Below, one piece after another: positions 8,373 through 16,970 of a stretch of DNA of 64,000 nt (position 1 is the first letter of the stretch; every line of letters begins with the position of its first letter). Origin of the DNA: Burkholderia sp. GAS332 (GTDB lineage Bacteria; Pseudomonadota; Gammaproteobacteria; Burkholderiales; Burkholderiaceae); contig FSRV01000001.1 in the NCBI GenBank assembly GCA_900142905.1, forward strand, positions 1,116,001 to 1,180,000, in the 5' to 3' direction. Below the pieces are notes generated by a model that saw nothing but the letters and a program-made list of their open reading frames with translations, made no database searches and was not told the origin of the DNA. The translations under genes and the position numbers were made by a program.

Positions 8373-11351
8373 TCACTTACCCGACGTTGCGTTGGCCAGC
8401 TCACGCTGCTTCAGCAGATCGAGCTGCTCCGTGTTGAAGCGCGAATAATCCTGCTGCCATTGCGACGGCTGTTCGACTGGCATCACCTGCACCGCGGTCA
8501 CCTTGTACTCGGGGCAGTTCGTCGCCCAGTCCGAGCTATCGGTGGTGATCACGTTCGCGCCCGATTCGGGGAAGTGGAACGTCGTGTAGACGACGCCCGG
8601 CTGCATCCGCTCAGTCACTTTCGCGCGCAACACGGTTTGTCCCGCGCGCGATTCGATGCCGACCCAATCGTCATTCTTGATGCCGCGTTCTTCCGCATCG
8701 TGCGGATGCAGTTCCAGCCTGTCTTCATCATGCCAGCGCGAATTTTCGGTGCGGCGCGTTTGTGCGCCGACGTTGTACTGCGACAGGATGCGGCCTGTAG
8801 TCAGCAGCAGCGGGAATTTGCGCGTGACCTTCTCAGGCGTGGCGATGAACTTCGTAATCACGAACTTGCCCTTGCCGCGCACAAAAGTGTCGATGTGCAT
8901 GGTCGGCGTACCGTCGGGCGCGTCCTCGTTGCAAGGCCACTGGATGCTGCCGAGTTCGTCGAGTTTCCTGTACGACACGCCGTGGAACGTCGGCGTGAGA
9001 CGCGCGATCTCGTCCATGATTTGCGACGGATGCGCGTAGTCCATGTCATAACCGAGTGCGCGCGCGAGCATCACGGTGACTTCCCAGTCGGCGTAACCCG
9101 GCACCGGCGGCATCACCTTGCGCACGCGCGAGATGCGGCGCTCCGCGTTGGTGAAGGTGCCGTCCTTTTCGAGGAACGACGATCCGGGCAGCAGCACATG
9201 CGCGTACTTTGCGGTCTCGTTGAGGAAAATATCCTGCACGACGATGCATTCCATCGACGACAGCGCCGCCGACACGTGATGCGTGTTCGGATCGGACTGC
9301 ACGATATCTTCGCCCTGGCAGTACAGGCCCTTGAACGTGCCATGCACGGCGGCGTCGAACATGTTCGGGATGCGCAGGCCCGGTTCGGGCTGTAGCGTCA
9401 CGTTCCATGCTTCTTCGAACAGCGCGCGTGTGATCGAATCGCTGATATGACGATAGCCCGGCAGTTCGTGCGGGAACGAGCCCATGTCGCACGACCCCTG
9501 CACGTTGTTCTGACCGCGCAACGGATTCACGCCGACGCCTTCGCGGCCGATGTTGCCGGTGGCCATTGCCAGATTCGCGATGCCCATCACCATCGTCGAG
9601 CCTTGCGCGTGTTCGGTGACGCCGAGGCCGTAATAGATCGCGGCGTTGCCCCCGGTGGCATAGATGCGGGCGGCTTCGCGGATCGAAGCGGCGGGCACGC
9701 CGGTGAGTTCCTCCGTCGCTTCCGGTGCATTTTCGGGCAGGGCGACGAACGCACGCCATTGCTCGAACGCACGCGTTTCGCAGCGCTCGGCGATGAACGC
9801 TTCGTTCAGCAGCCCTTCGGTCACGATCACATGTGCGAGCGCATTGACCACCGCCACATTGGTGCCCGGACGCAATTGCAAATGATGCGACGCCTTCACG
9901 TGCGGCGTATCGACAATATCGATGCGGCGCGGGTCGACGACGATCAGCTTCGCGCCCTCACGGATGCGGCGCTTCATTCGCGAACCGAACACCGGGTGGC
10001 CGTCGGTCGGATTCGCGCCGATCACCATGATCACGTCGGCTTTGTCGACCGATGCGAAGGTTTGCGTGCCGGCCGATTCGCCCAGCGTGGTCTTCAGGCC
10101 GTAGCCGGTCGGCGAGTGGCACACGCGCGCGCAGGTGTCGACGTTGTTGTTGCCGAATGCGGCGCGCACGAGCTTCTGTACGAGATACGTTTCTTCGTTC
10201 GTGCAGCGCGACGACGTAATGCCGCCGATCGAATCGCGGCCATACTTCGCCTGAATGCGGCGGAATTCCGACGCCGCATAACTGAGTGCTTCTTCCCAGC
10301 TGACTTCGCGCCACGGATCGGTGATCTTCGCGCGGATCATCGGCTTGGTGATGCGGTCCTTGTGCGTTGCGTAGCCCCATGCGAAGCGGCCCTTCACGCA
10401 CGCGTGACCTTCGTTCGCCTGGCCGTTCTTGTGCGGCACCATCCGCACGACCTGGTTGCCCTTCATCTCCGCCTTGAACGAGCAACCGACGCCGCAATAA
10501 GCGCATGTGGTGACGACCGAATGCTCAGCCTGGCCGAGCATGATGACGGTCTTCTCCTGCAAGGTCGCCGTCGGGCACGCGGCGACGCATGCGCCGCACG
10601 ACACGCATTCCGATTCCATGAACGGCTGGTTTTCGCTTGCGGCGACGCGCGATTCGAAACCGCGCCCGGCGATGGTCAGCGCAAACGTGCCTTGCGTTTC
10701 CTCGCACGCGCGCACGCAGCGATTGCAGACGATGCACTTCGACGGGTCGTACGTGAAATACGGATTCGATTCGTCTTTCTTGTCCTTCAGATGGTTCGCG
10801 CCATCGAAGCCGTAGCGCACTTCGCGCAGGCCGGTGACGCCTGCCATGTCCTGCAATTCGCAGTCGCCGTTGGCGGGGCAGGTCAGGCAGTCGAGCGGGT
10901 GATCGGAGATGTACAACTCCATCACGTTACGGCGCAGCGACTGCAGACGATCGGTTTGCGTGCGCACTTTCATACCGGCTTCGACCGGCGTCGTGCACGA
11001 AGCGGGGTAGCCGCGCTTGCCTTCGATCTCGACCAGACACAAACGGCATGAGCCGAACGGCTCGAGCGAATCGGTCGCGCAGAGTTTCGGCACGTTGACG
11101 CCGGCTTCGACGGCGGCGCGCATCACGGACGTGCCGGCCGGAACCGTCACCGCCTGGCCGTCGATTTCCAGTGTGACGTCGACATCGGCATGGCGCTCTG
11201 GTGTGCCGTAGTCGGTGTCGTCGAAAAACGAACGAGGCGCACGCTGTTGCGCCTGGGCTTGCGATTTGCACGCGCAGTTTCCGGAGCCGCAGCCGCCCCC
11301 CAAGGGGACTTCCTGCGGGGCGCCAGAGGGGGAGTTGAGCATATCGGACAT
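8373..11351 (-). CDS. fdsA: NAD-dependent formate dehydrogenase alpha subunit FdsA (Mo-bis-MGD)
   Basis: This is the catalytic subunit of the soluble formate:NAD+ oxidoreductase, 992 residues. Cofactor sites can be read in order. The [2Fe-2S] ligands are C91, C102, C105 and C119. A His-Cys [4Fe-4S] site is H151, C155, C158 and C164. Two ferredoxin-type clusters sit at C206-C216 and C249-C259. A cluster next to the molybdenum domain uses C283, C286, C290 and C318. The active-site Cys-His pair is C411-H412 in ARVCHSPT. An unusual short Cys-rich N-terminus (CGSGNCACKS) precedes the first domain. It lies 15 bp after fdsB and just before fdsD. Confidence 0.96.
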   Translation of the reverse strand: MSDMLNSPSGAPQEVPLGGGCGSGNCACKSQAQAQQRAPRSFFDDTDYGTPERHADVDVTLEIDGQAVTVPAGTSVMRAAVEAGVNVPKLCATDSLEPFGSCRLCLVEIEGKRGYPASCTTPVEAGMKVRTQTDRLQSLRRNVMELYISDHPLDCLTCPANGDCELQDMAGVTGLREVRYGFDGANHLKDKKDESNPYFTYDPSKCIVCNRCVRACEETQGTFALTIAGRGFESRVAASENQPFMESECVSCGACVAACPTATLQEKTVIMLGQAEHSVVTTCAYCGVGCSFKAEMKGNQVVRMVPHKNGQANEGHACVKGRFAWGYATHKDRITKPMIRAKITDPWREVSWEEALSYAASEFRRIQAKYGRDSIGGITSSRCTNEETYLVQKLVRAAFGNNNVDTCARVCHSPTGYGLKTTLGESAGTQTFASVDKADVIMVIGANPTDGHPVFGSRMKRRIREGAKLIVVDPRRIDIVDTPHVKASHHLQLRPGTNVAVVNALAHVIVTEGLLNEAFIAERCETRAFEQWRAFVALPENAPEATEELTGVPAASIREAARIYATGGNAAIYYGLGVTEHAQGSTMVMGIANLAMATGNIGREGVGVNPLRGQNNVQGSCDMGSFPHELPGYRHISDSITRALFEEAWNVTLQPEPGLRIPNMFDAAVHGTFKGLYCQGEDIVQSDPNTHHVSAALSSMECIVVQDIFLNETAKYAHVLLPGSSFLEKDGTFTNAERRISRVRKVMPPVPGYADWEVTVMLARALGYDMDYAHPSQIMDEIARLTPTFHGVSYRKLDELGSIQWPCNEDAPDGTPTMHIDTFVRGKGKFVITKFIATPEKVTRKFPLLLTTGRILSQYNVGAQTRRTENSRWHDEDRLELHPHDAEERGIKNDDWVGIESRAGQTVLRAKVTERMQPGVVYTTFHFPESGANVITTDSSDWATNCPEYKVTAVQVMPVEQPSQWQQDYSRFNTEQLDLLKQRELANATSGK

Positions 11352-11366
11352 GGTAAGGCTCCTGGG

Positions 11367-12938
11367 TCAGGCCGCAGCCGCTTTGGGCGCGTGGTCGTGC
11401 ACGTTGGCGAGACCGAAGTCTTCGGGGAAATGGTCGAGCGCGGACAGCACCGGGAACGGCGTCATGCCGCCCATCGCGCAGAGCGAACCGGACACCATCG
11501 TGTCGCACAGATCGCGCAACAACTGCACTTGCTTTGTGGAGGTGTCGCCGTTGCGGATCCGTCCGATCACTTCGACACCGCGCGTCGAGCCGATCCGGCA
11601 GGGCGTGCATTTGCCGCACGATTCGAGCGCGCAGAAGTGCATCGCGTATTGCGCGAGCTCGGCGAGATTCGACGTGTCGTCGTGCACGACGATGCCGCCG
11701 TGGCCGACCACCGCGCCGACTGCCGCGTACGCCTCGTAGTCCATGGGGATGTCCCACTGGCTTTCCGGCAGATAGGTGCCGAGCGGGCCGCCGACCTGCA
11801 CCGCGCGCGCGGGTCTGCCACTTGCCGTGCCGCCACCGTAGTCGAATAGCAGCTCGCGCAGCGTGACGCCGAATGCCAGCTCGACCAGACCGCCTTGCTT
11901 CACATTGCCGGCGAGCTGGAACGGCAGCGTGCCGCGCGAACGACCCATGCCAAAGTCTTTGTAGAACGCCGCACCGCGCGCGAAGATGATCGGCACCGTC
12001 GCGAGTGTGATGACGTTGTTGATCACCGTCGGCTGGCCGTAGAGGCCGACCAACGCCGGTACCGGTGGCTTCGCGCGCACAATGCCGCGTTTGCCTTCGA
12101 GCGATTCGAGCAGCGCGGTTTCCTCGCCGCACACATAAGCGCCTGCGCCCTTCGCCACGAACAGGTCGAAGCGATGCGCCGCCGAGCCGAGCACGCTGTC
12201 GCCGAGCCAGCCGGCGGCGCGCGCCTTGGCGATGGCGGCTTCGAGCGTCGCAATCGAGTGCGGATATTCGCTGCGCACGTAGATATAGCCGACCGTCGCG
12301 CCGGTCACGATGCCCGCGATAATCATCCCTTCGATCAGCACGTACGGGTCGCTTTCCATCACCAGACGGTCAGAGAAAGTGCCGGAGTCGCCTTCGTCCG
12401 CATTGCAGACGATGTATTTCTGCGCCGCTTTGGCGCCGCGTACCGTGCGCCATTTGATGCCGGCGGGGAAGGCTGCGCCGCCGCGGCCGCGCAGGCCGGA
12501 TTCGATCAGCGCTTCACAGGCGGCATCGCCGTCTGTTTGCAGCGCGTTGCGCAAGCCTTCGAGGCCACCGTGGGCGACGTAGTCGTCGACGGAAAGCGGA
12601 TCGGTGATGCCGATGCGTGCGAAGGTCAGGCGCTGCTGCTTCTTCAGATACGGTATGTCATCGACCACGCCGACACGGCGTGCGTGCTCGCCGCCTTTGA
12701 TAAAGCCGGCGTCGAACAGCGCTGCAACGTCAGTCTCTTCGACGTTCGCATAGCCGACGCGGCCCTCAGCCGTCGCTACTTCGACGAGCGGCTCGAGCCA
12801 TAGCAGGCCGCGCGAACCGTTGCGAACCAGTTCGATCGCCATACCGCGACGTGCGGCTTCAGCTTCGATCGCTTGAGCCAGTGCATCGGCGCCAAGCGCC
12901 AATGCTGATGAATCACGGGGAACGTAGATGCGCGTCAT
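11367..12938 (-). CDS. fdsB: Formate dehydrogenase beta subunit FdsB (NADH/FMN module)
   Basis: This NuoF-like flavoprotein of 523 residues passes electrons from FdsA to NAD+. The N-terminal 100 residues are a thioredoxin-like extension. The FMN/NADH fold follows, with GRGGAAFPAG near residue 155 and GAGAYVCGEETALLESLEG near 270. A [4Fe-4S] site is formed by C441, C444, C447 and C487 (ESCGKCTPCRIG). The ATG at 12938 overlaps the fdsG stop codon (ATGA), which decides the start over a longer frame opening at 13061. Confidence 0.95.
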   Translation of the reverse strand: MTRIYVPRDSSALALGADALAQAIEAEAARRGMAIELVRNGSRGLLWLEPLVEVATAEGRVGYANVEETDVAALFDAGFIKGGEHARRVGVVDDIPYLKKQQRLTFARIGITDPLSVDDYVAHGGLEGLRNALQTDGDAACEALIESGLRGRGGAAFPAGIKWRTVRGAKAAQKYIVCNADEGDSGTFSDRLVMESDPYVLIEGMIIAGIVTGATVGYIYVRSEYPHSIATLEAAIAKARAAGWLGDSVLGSAAHRFDLFVAKGAGAYVCGEETALLESLEGKRGIVRAKPPVPALVGLYGQPTVINNVITLATVPIIFARGAAFYKDFGMGRSRGTLPFQLAGNVKQGGLVELAFGVTLRELLFDYGGGTASGRPARAVQVGGPLGTYLPESQWDIPMDYEAYAAVGAVVGHGGIVVHDDTSNLAELAQYAMHFCALESCGKCTPCRIGSTRGVEVIGRIRNGDTSTKQVQLLRDLCDTMVSGSLCAMGGMTPFPVLSALDHFPEDFGLANVHDHAPKAAAA

Positions 12939-13420
12939 GCTGCGACCTCCACGCATTTGCTGGCGGCTGCAAACAACGCGTCGAACTTTTGCGGCGTGAC
13001 CCTGGCGTGCAAGGTGCCGTTGACCATCATCGCCGGGGATAGCGCGCATTGGCCGAGGCAATACACCGATTCCAGCTCGACCGTCGCGCCATGCCGATGC
13101 TCCGCATCAAAACGGCAGCCAGTGTGGGTCTCGATATGCTGCGCGAGCGCCTCGGTGCCCATGCTGCGGCATGCTTCGGCGCGGCACAGTTGCACCGTGA
13201 CGGGCGCCGCGGGCTGCGTGCGGAAGTGGTGGTAGTAGGTGATGACGCCGTGCACTTCCGCGCGCGACAGGTTCATGGCACGCGCGAGAGGCGCAACCGT
13301 GTCGGGCGGCACGTAGCCGAGTTCGTCCTGAATGGCGTGCAGTACAGCTAGCAGCGACATGCCCGGCTGCGCGTGACGCTGCACGAGCTGGTCCGGCGCG
13401 ATGGCGATGGAATCGTCCAA
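12935..13420 (-). CDS. fdsG: Formate dehydrogenase gamma subunit FdsG ([2Fe-2S], NuoE-like)
   Basis: This is the first gene of the operon, encoding a 161-residue thioredoxin-fold [2Fe-2S] protein related to NuoE. Cluster ligands are C79 and C84 (CRAEAC) and C121 and C125 (CLGQC). It joins FdsB in the diaphorase module. It overlaps fdsB by four bases and is divergent from the ModE-like regulator gene, so the 134-bp spacer between them must hold the operon promoter. Confidence 0.94.
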   Translation of the reverse strand: MDDSIAIAPDQLVQRHAQPGMSLLAVLHAIQDELGYVPPDTVAPLARAMNLSRAEVHGVITYYHHFRTQPAAPVTVQLCRAEACRSMGTEALAQHIETHTGCRFDAEHRHGATVELESVYCLGQCALSPAMMVNGTLHARVTPQKFDALFAAASKCVEVAA

Positions 13421-13554
13421 GTGGGGGCTCCTCCAAAGTCATATATGCACTTGTTATTCATAATGCGTGCACTTATGCTTCGTTTATTCGATATGGGATA
13501 GCCGAACAATAGGCGGGTGATACGCCTCGTGCAATAGGAAACAGCCGAACATAT
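13421..13554. promoter_or_regulatory. Divergent control region of fds operon and its regulator
   Basis: The spacer is A/T-rich compared with its surroundings. Two direct copies of TGCACTT start at 13446 and 13468, 22 bp apart, about two helical turns. The palindrome CATATATG occurs twice, at 13440-13447 and at 13550-13557, where it includes the start codon of the regulator. These are reasonable operator candidates; I did not see a canonical ModE box. Confidence 0.4.
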
Positions 13555-14634
13555 ATGATCAGAATCGAGTGTCAGGCGCAGCTGGTTGTGAAGGGCCCGG
13601 ATGGCCGCGAGGCCAGCCTGTCGGACGTGGTGCCGCTGCTTGCGCTGGTGGATGAGTCCGGCAGCATCGCGCAGGCAGCGACGCTTAAGGGTTTGTCCTA
13701 CCGTCACGCGTGGGGTTTGCTGCGCAGCATTGAGGAGCGTTTGGGTGGTCCGCTGATCGCGAAGGAGCGTGGGCGTGGCTCGGTGCTGTCCGAACTCGGG
13801 CAGGCCGTGTTGCGCGCGCAACGTCTGTGCGGCGAGCGGCTCGACGGCAACATGCAGGCGCTCGCGAGCGAAGTCGCCAGTGAACTGAACCGCTGGCTTG
13901 CGCCACCCGCCGACGACGCGCGGATCCACGCGTCGCACGGTTACGCCGTGGCGGCGTTGGTTACGGCGCTGGTCGCGAACGATCTGCCGGTCGATATCAA
14001 ATACCGCGACAGCGCGGACGCGGTGAGCGCGCTCGCCCGCGGCGAATGTGATCTGGCCGGCTTCCACCTGCCGCTAGGCGAATTCCGCGCAGCATGCGCC
14101 GATACCTATCGGCGCTGGCTAGATCCGCAGCGTCACGTGCTCGTGCATCTGACGCGGCGCAAACAGGGCCTCTTTCTCGGCAAGGGCAATCCAAAGGGAA
14201 TCGACGGCTTGAGCGACCTGGCGCGCGACGACATTCGCTTCGTCAATCGTCAACCCGGTTCCGGCACGCGTATGTTGCTCGATCTCGCACTACGAAAAAT
14301 CGGGGTCGATCCGGACCGGGTCAACGGTTATGCGTCGACGGAACTCACGCATTCGGCGATTGCGGCGTTCGTGGCGAGCGGCATGGCGGATGTGGGTTTC
14401 GGCGTCGAACCGGCAGCGCATCACTTTGGGCTCGACTTCATTCCGATCGTCGACGAAGACTATTACTTCGCCTGCGACCGCGCCCGGCTGGAGCGCACGC
14501 CGCTCGCCACGGTGATCGGCTTGCTGCGCGGTGCCGCGTTTCGGCAGAGCGTCGAACAACTCGAGGGTTACGATCCGCGCGACTGCGGCAAGCTGCTTGA
14601 TCTCGAAGTGGGGCTTGGCCCAACTGCGCTGTAA
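13555..14634 (+). CDS. ModE-like HTH regulator fused to a periplasmic-binding-protein-like domain
   Basis: This is a predicted one-component transcription regulator of 359 residues. Residues 1-115 form a ModE/LysR-type winged helix (SGSIAQAATLKGLSYRHAWGL, then IEERLGGPLIAKERGRGSVLSELG). Residues 125-355 resemble the PBP-like domain found in molybdate- or tungstate-related regulators (RFVNRQPGSGTRMLLDLAL; GMADVGFGVEPAA). It is divergent from the fds operon and so probably controls it, perhaps sensing molybdenum status or formate. This differs in architecture from the classic LysR-type FdsR. There is no membrane segment or signal peptide, so the ligand is cytoplasmic. Confidence 0.8.
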   Translation: MIRIECQAQLVVKGPDGREASLSDVVPLLALVDESGSIAQAATLKGLSYRHAWGLLRSIEERLGGPLIAKERGRGSVLSELGQAVLRAQRLCGERLDGNMQALASEVASELNRWLAPPADDARIHASHGYAVAALVTALVANDLPVDIKYRDSADAVSALARGECDLAGFHLPLGEFRAACADTYRRWLDPQRHVLVHLTRRKQGLFLGKGNPKGIDGLSDLARDDIRFVNRQPGSGTRMLLDLALRKIGVDPDRVNGYASTELTHSAIAAFVASGMADVGFGVEPAAHHFGLDFIPIVDEDYYFACDRARLERTPLATVIGLLRGAAFRQSVEQLEGYDPRDCGKLLDLEVGLGPTAL

Positions 14635-14743
14635 GCAACTGTAAACAAAATGATGCCGTCGCCGCTGCGTGGGGCGTTTGTTTGGGATAATCTCTAACCT
14701 TCCGCTTACGCCTTAACCGCGCGCTGTGTAGCGCTGGATCGAT

Positions 14744-15010
14744 ATGAAAGTTCTTCGTCACGTATGTGCAGCGGCCGCAACGGCCGGTTTGCTTCTCGCC
14801 ACCGGTTCGGTTGCCTTCGCGCAGAATTCGCCGGGTGTGCCGGGCGGCATCTTGCAAGATCAGTTCCGTCTTGCCGAGCATCCGCAACTGCCGTTTGCAG
14901 CGTCGGCGCCCACGGACAAATACCAGTCCGATAAAAAATCAGCCATGCGTAAGCGCGGCGACAACGGCGATCCGAACGGTTGTAATTTGCAGTGCCCTAA
15001 AGACGAATAA
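14744..15010 (+). CDS. Small exported hypothetical protein
   Basis: An 88-residue protein with a clear signal peptide ending ATGSVAFAQ (cleavage after FAQ or FA). The mature part is about 62 residues, charged and hydrophilic, and ends with a two-cysteine tail GDPNGCNLQCPKDE. I do not recognise a named family. It is followed after 45 bp by a good terminator, so it looks like a single-gene unit. The two cysteines could form a disulfide or bind something in the periplasm; this is speculation. Confidence 0.7.
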   Translation: MKVLRHVCAAAATAGLLLATGSVAFAQNSPGVPGGILQDQFRLAEHPQLPFAASAPTDKYQSDKKSAMRKRGDNGDPNGCNLQCPKDE

Positions 15011-15054
15011 GCGCGAGTCGGTGTTTTCGGGTTTCGCTTTTGTGTTCGTTCGAG

Positions 15055-15081
15055 ACGCCGGTTTGCAGCCGGCGTTTTTTT
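15055..15081 (+). terminator. Rho-independent terminator of the small exported protein gene
   Basis: The stem ACGCCGG/CCGGCGT (15055-15061 and 15069-15075) is followed by seven T residues. Confidence 0.85.
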
Positions 15082-15156
15082 GTCGGTGTGCGTTGGTACT
15101 CGTTGGTGCGTTTGATCAAGCCTCTCGGCTCCGGCCCGTCGTTCAGCGGCTATCGG

Positions 15157-15525
15157 TTAGGGCTTTGCCGTGTGCCACATGTCCTTGAAACCATCTCCCT
15201 TCATGTCTCCCGCCTGCTTGTCCGCCGCGTAGCGATATAGAGGATGGCCTTTGTACGCCCATTGCTGTTTGCCGTCGGCGGAAGGGATGACCGTCCAGTC
15301 GCCTGACGGCTTGTCGGACGGGCTCGCCATGGCCGCTGGCCAGTTGCTCATGCAGCCGCCGGTGCAGGCGCTCACGCCGGGTGTGGTGTCTTTGTCAAAG
15401 GTATAGAGCGTCATGCCGTCCGCTGTGACGAAGCGGCCGTCGGCGATCTTCGGGGCTTCGGCAAAAGCGGCCTGCTGCAGTGCGAGGAGAGTCAGCGTGG
15501 AGAGGCAGAAGAGTGTCTTGCGCAT
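15157..15525 (-). CDS. Exported COG4315-type lipoprotein-repeat protein
   Basis: A 122-residue secreted protein. The signal peptide is MRKTLFCLSTLTLLALQQ followed by AAFA. Mature motifs are typical of the 'secreted repeat' family: GMTLYTFDKDTTPGVSACTGGCMSNWPA, then WTVIPSADGKQQWAYKGHPLYRYAADK. Two copies of the repeat are visible, with the Cys pair CTGGC in the first. Function is unknown in the family. A start at 15525 is chosen because it begins the signal peptide; the frame is open further upstream. Confidence 0.85.
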   Translation of the reverse strand: MRKTLFCLSTLTLLALQQAAFAEAPKIADGRFVTADGMTLYTFDKDTTPGVSACTGGCMSNWPAAMASPSDKPSGDWTVIPSADGKQQWAYKGHPLYRYAADKQAGDMKGDGFKDMWHTAKP

Positions 15526-15735
15526 GATGTCGGCTCCTGATCTTGGTATTGGTCTCGCGCGGGACGCGGCATGCGGGCGCGCGTGGGACATAAACGATGG
15601 AAGGGCTGCGTTTATTCCGAGTGCGCTCGATCGGTGAAGCGGCAGGCAACAAAAAACGCGCAAGCAGCAGGCCGCTTACGGGTTTTGAGTGAGTCTTGAT
15701 GGTGCAGCTTGAAAGTGCAACTTAAAGCGATGTTC

Positions 15736-15750
15736 TGGTGGAGGCGGCGG
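15736..15750. repeat. Copy of the ssrA 3' end (possible far attachment site)
   Basis: TGGTGGAGGCGGCGG is identical to 21407-21421. After it the sequences diverge (ccacc here, gaatc in ssrA). The region 15526-15928 that contains it has no gene that I can support. Confidence 0.5.
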
Positions 15751-15928
15751 CCACCAGAATTTGATCCTGCACATTCCAACGGATTTATAAATATCCTTTT
15801 AATATCAATGATCTGTGCATCGTTTCTGTCCGCCGAAGTCTACAATGTTTCGACCCAATCCGGCGCTTCGTGATGGGCTGAACGGACTGGCGGGCCTCGT
15901 TCGATTACAGGCACGCGCCAGTGCACAC

Positions 15929-16246
15929 CTACTGTAAATAGCCTGGAATTTTCGTTTTGCACTCCTGTAGCGCCCCGGTGTTACGGTCGACAACCCCAAA
16001 CCGGTATTTGCAGTAGTCAGCAAAGTGCGCACGATCGATCGGCGGCAATTGGTCGATCGGCTCGTCATCCCCCTCATTGGCAAACGGGTCGTAGAACTTC
16101 GTCTGCAACGTCGGGTATCGCTTCAGGAAGAATGTGATTTGCGTCTCGTGATCGAGATACGAATTGACATAGCCCGTGTAGGCGACCGTCACGATAGCGA
16201 TGCCTGTACCGGCAATTGCCGCCAGCCATTTCCGTGGCGCATTCAT
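15929..16246 (-). CDS. Small membrane-anchored protein, candidate immunity protein of the amidase
   Basis: A 105-residue protein with one hydrophobic segment at residues 8-28 (WLAAIAGTGIAIVTVAYTGYV) and a polar remainder predicted to face the periplasm. It contains two cysteines (DYCKYRF and QECKTK) that could pair. It overlaps the amidase gene by four bases (ATGA), so the two are coupled. Type VI amidase effectors are regularly paired with a small periplasmic or membrane-anchored immunity protein directly downstream, and this gene fits that place, size and location. The immunity role is inferred; I recognise no named family. Confidence 0.65.
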   Translation of the reverse strand: MNAPRKWLAAIAGTGIAIVTVAYTGYVNSYLDHETQITFFLKRYPTLQTKFYDPFANEGDDEPIDQLPPIDRAHFADYCKYRFGVVDRNTGALQECKTKIPGYLQ

Positions 16247-16968
16247 GGTGCACTCAGCCGAGTCAATTTCCGCAGTTCTTTGACGAGCGTCAAGCCAACG
16301 TTGCCTGGGCAAATCTTGCCCTCACCCAATTGGCCAGGGAACTCGCGGTGACCACCAAGCGTATTAATGTAAAAGAACTCTCGCAAAATGGCGATGAATG
16401 CTTCCAGCGATTGCTTCTGCTTTTCGGGCACAAGCGGCCGCTCGTTGAAGCCGATGGCATCGAAAAGCTTACGGACCATCGCGACGCCATCACGACCTTC
16501 GTCCGGGGCCGCCAGGTTCTCTAGCAACACAACACCGATAACCCCCGTGTTGTAATTGTGCACATTCTCGCCCTTGAACCGAATATCCCGGCCTTCGAAG
16601 ACATTCCCGAAACAGTCAAGTGCATAGTGATAGCCGATATCGTCACTCGCCGCTGCGCTCCGTCCCATCTGCATGTCCTGGATTTCCTGCATCTGAAGCG
16701 CGGCAGGGCCGCACGTGAAGCTACGTCCGGCATGATGGATGGCGATCTTGCTGTAGTCCCAGTCGTCCCGCATCCGTTCCGAGCGATTCTTGTGCGCAGC
16801 CCAGTCTGATCGTTCCACAAAGTTCATGCCATTTTGTCTTACGTGGTTGATGATCGCTTGTCGTGTCGCAGCCCGATCGTCAACCTTGATGAAGATAGCA
16901 TCGTCTTTGCTGCTGCCAACCATCGTACAAGCCGAAGTCCAATGTTCAATGTTGTAATCTGTTGCCAC
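16243..16968 (-). CDS. PGRP/amidase_2-fold N-acetylmuramoyl-L-alanine amidase, probable T6SS effector
   Basis: A 241-residue protein with the zinc amidase fold of T7 lysozyme and PGRPs. Zinc and catalytic residues can be matched: H78 or H79 in IAIHHAG, Y113 in GYHYALD, H207 in GGHREFPG, K218 and C220 in GKICPG. The K-x-C spacing is as in T7 lysozyme. There is no signal peptide, so it needs another way to reach peptidoglycan. It begins with a GTG at 16968, preceded by AAGGAA inside the end of the PAAR gene two bases upstream. With two PAAR genes before it and a membrane protein after it, delivery by a type VI system is the best reading. Confidence 0.8.
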   Translation of the reverse strand: MATDYNIEHWTSACTMVGSSKDDAIFIKVDDRAATRQAIINHVRQNGMNFVERSDWAAHKNRSERMRDDWDYSKIAIHHAGRSFTCGPAALQMQEIQDMQMGRSAAASDDIGYHYALDCFGNVFEGRDIRFKGENVHNYNTGVIGVVLLENLAAPDEGRDGVAMVRKLFDAIGFNERPLVPEKQKQSLEAFIAILREFFYINTLGGHREFPGQLGEGKICPGNVGLTLVKELRKLTRLSAP

Positions 16969-16970
16969 GA

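Noticed and set aside
13421..13554. Canonical ModE box in the fds control region
   Set aside because: The long TATATA-type palindrome with six-base spacing is not present; only short CATATATG copies are seen.
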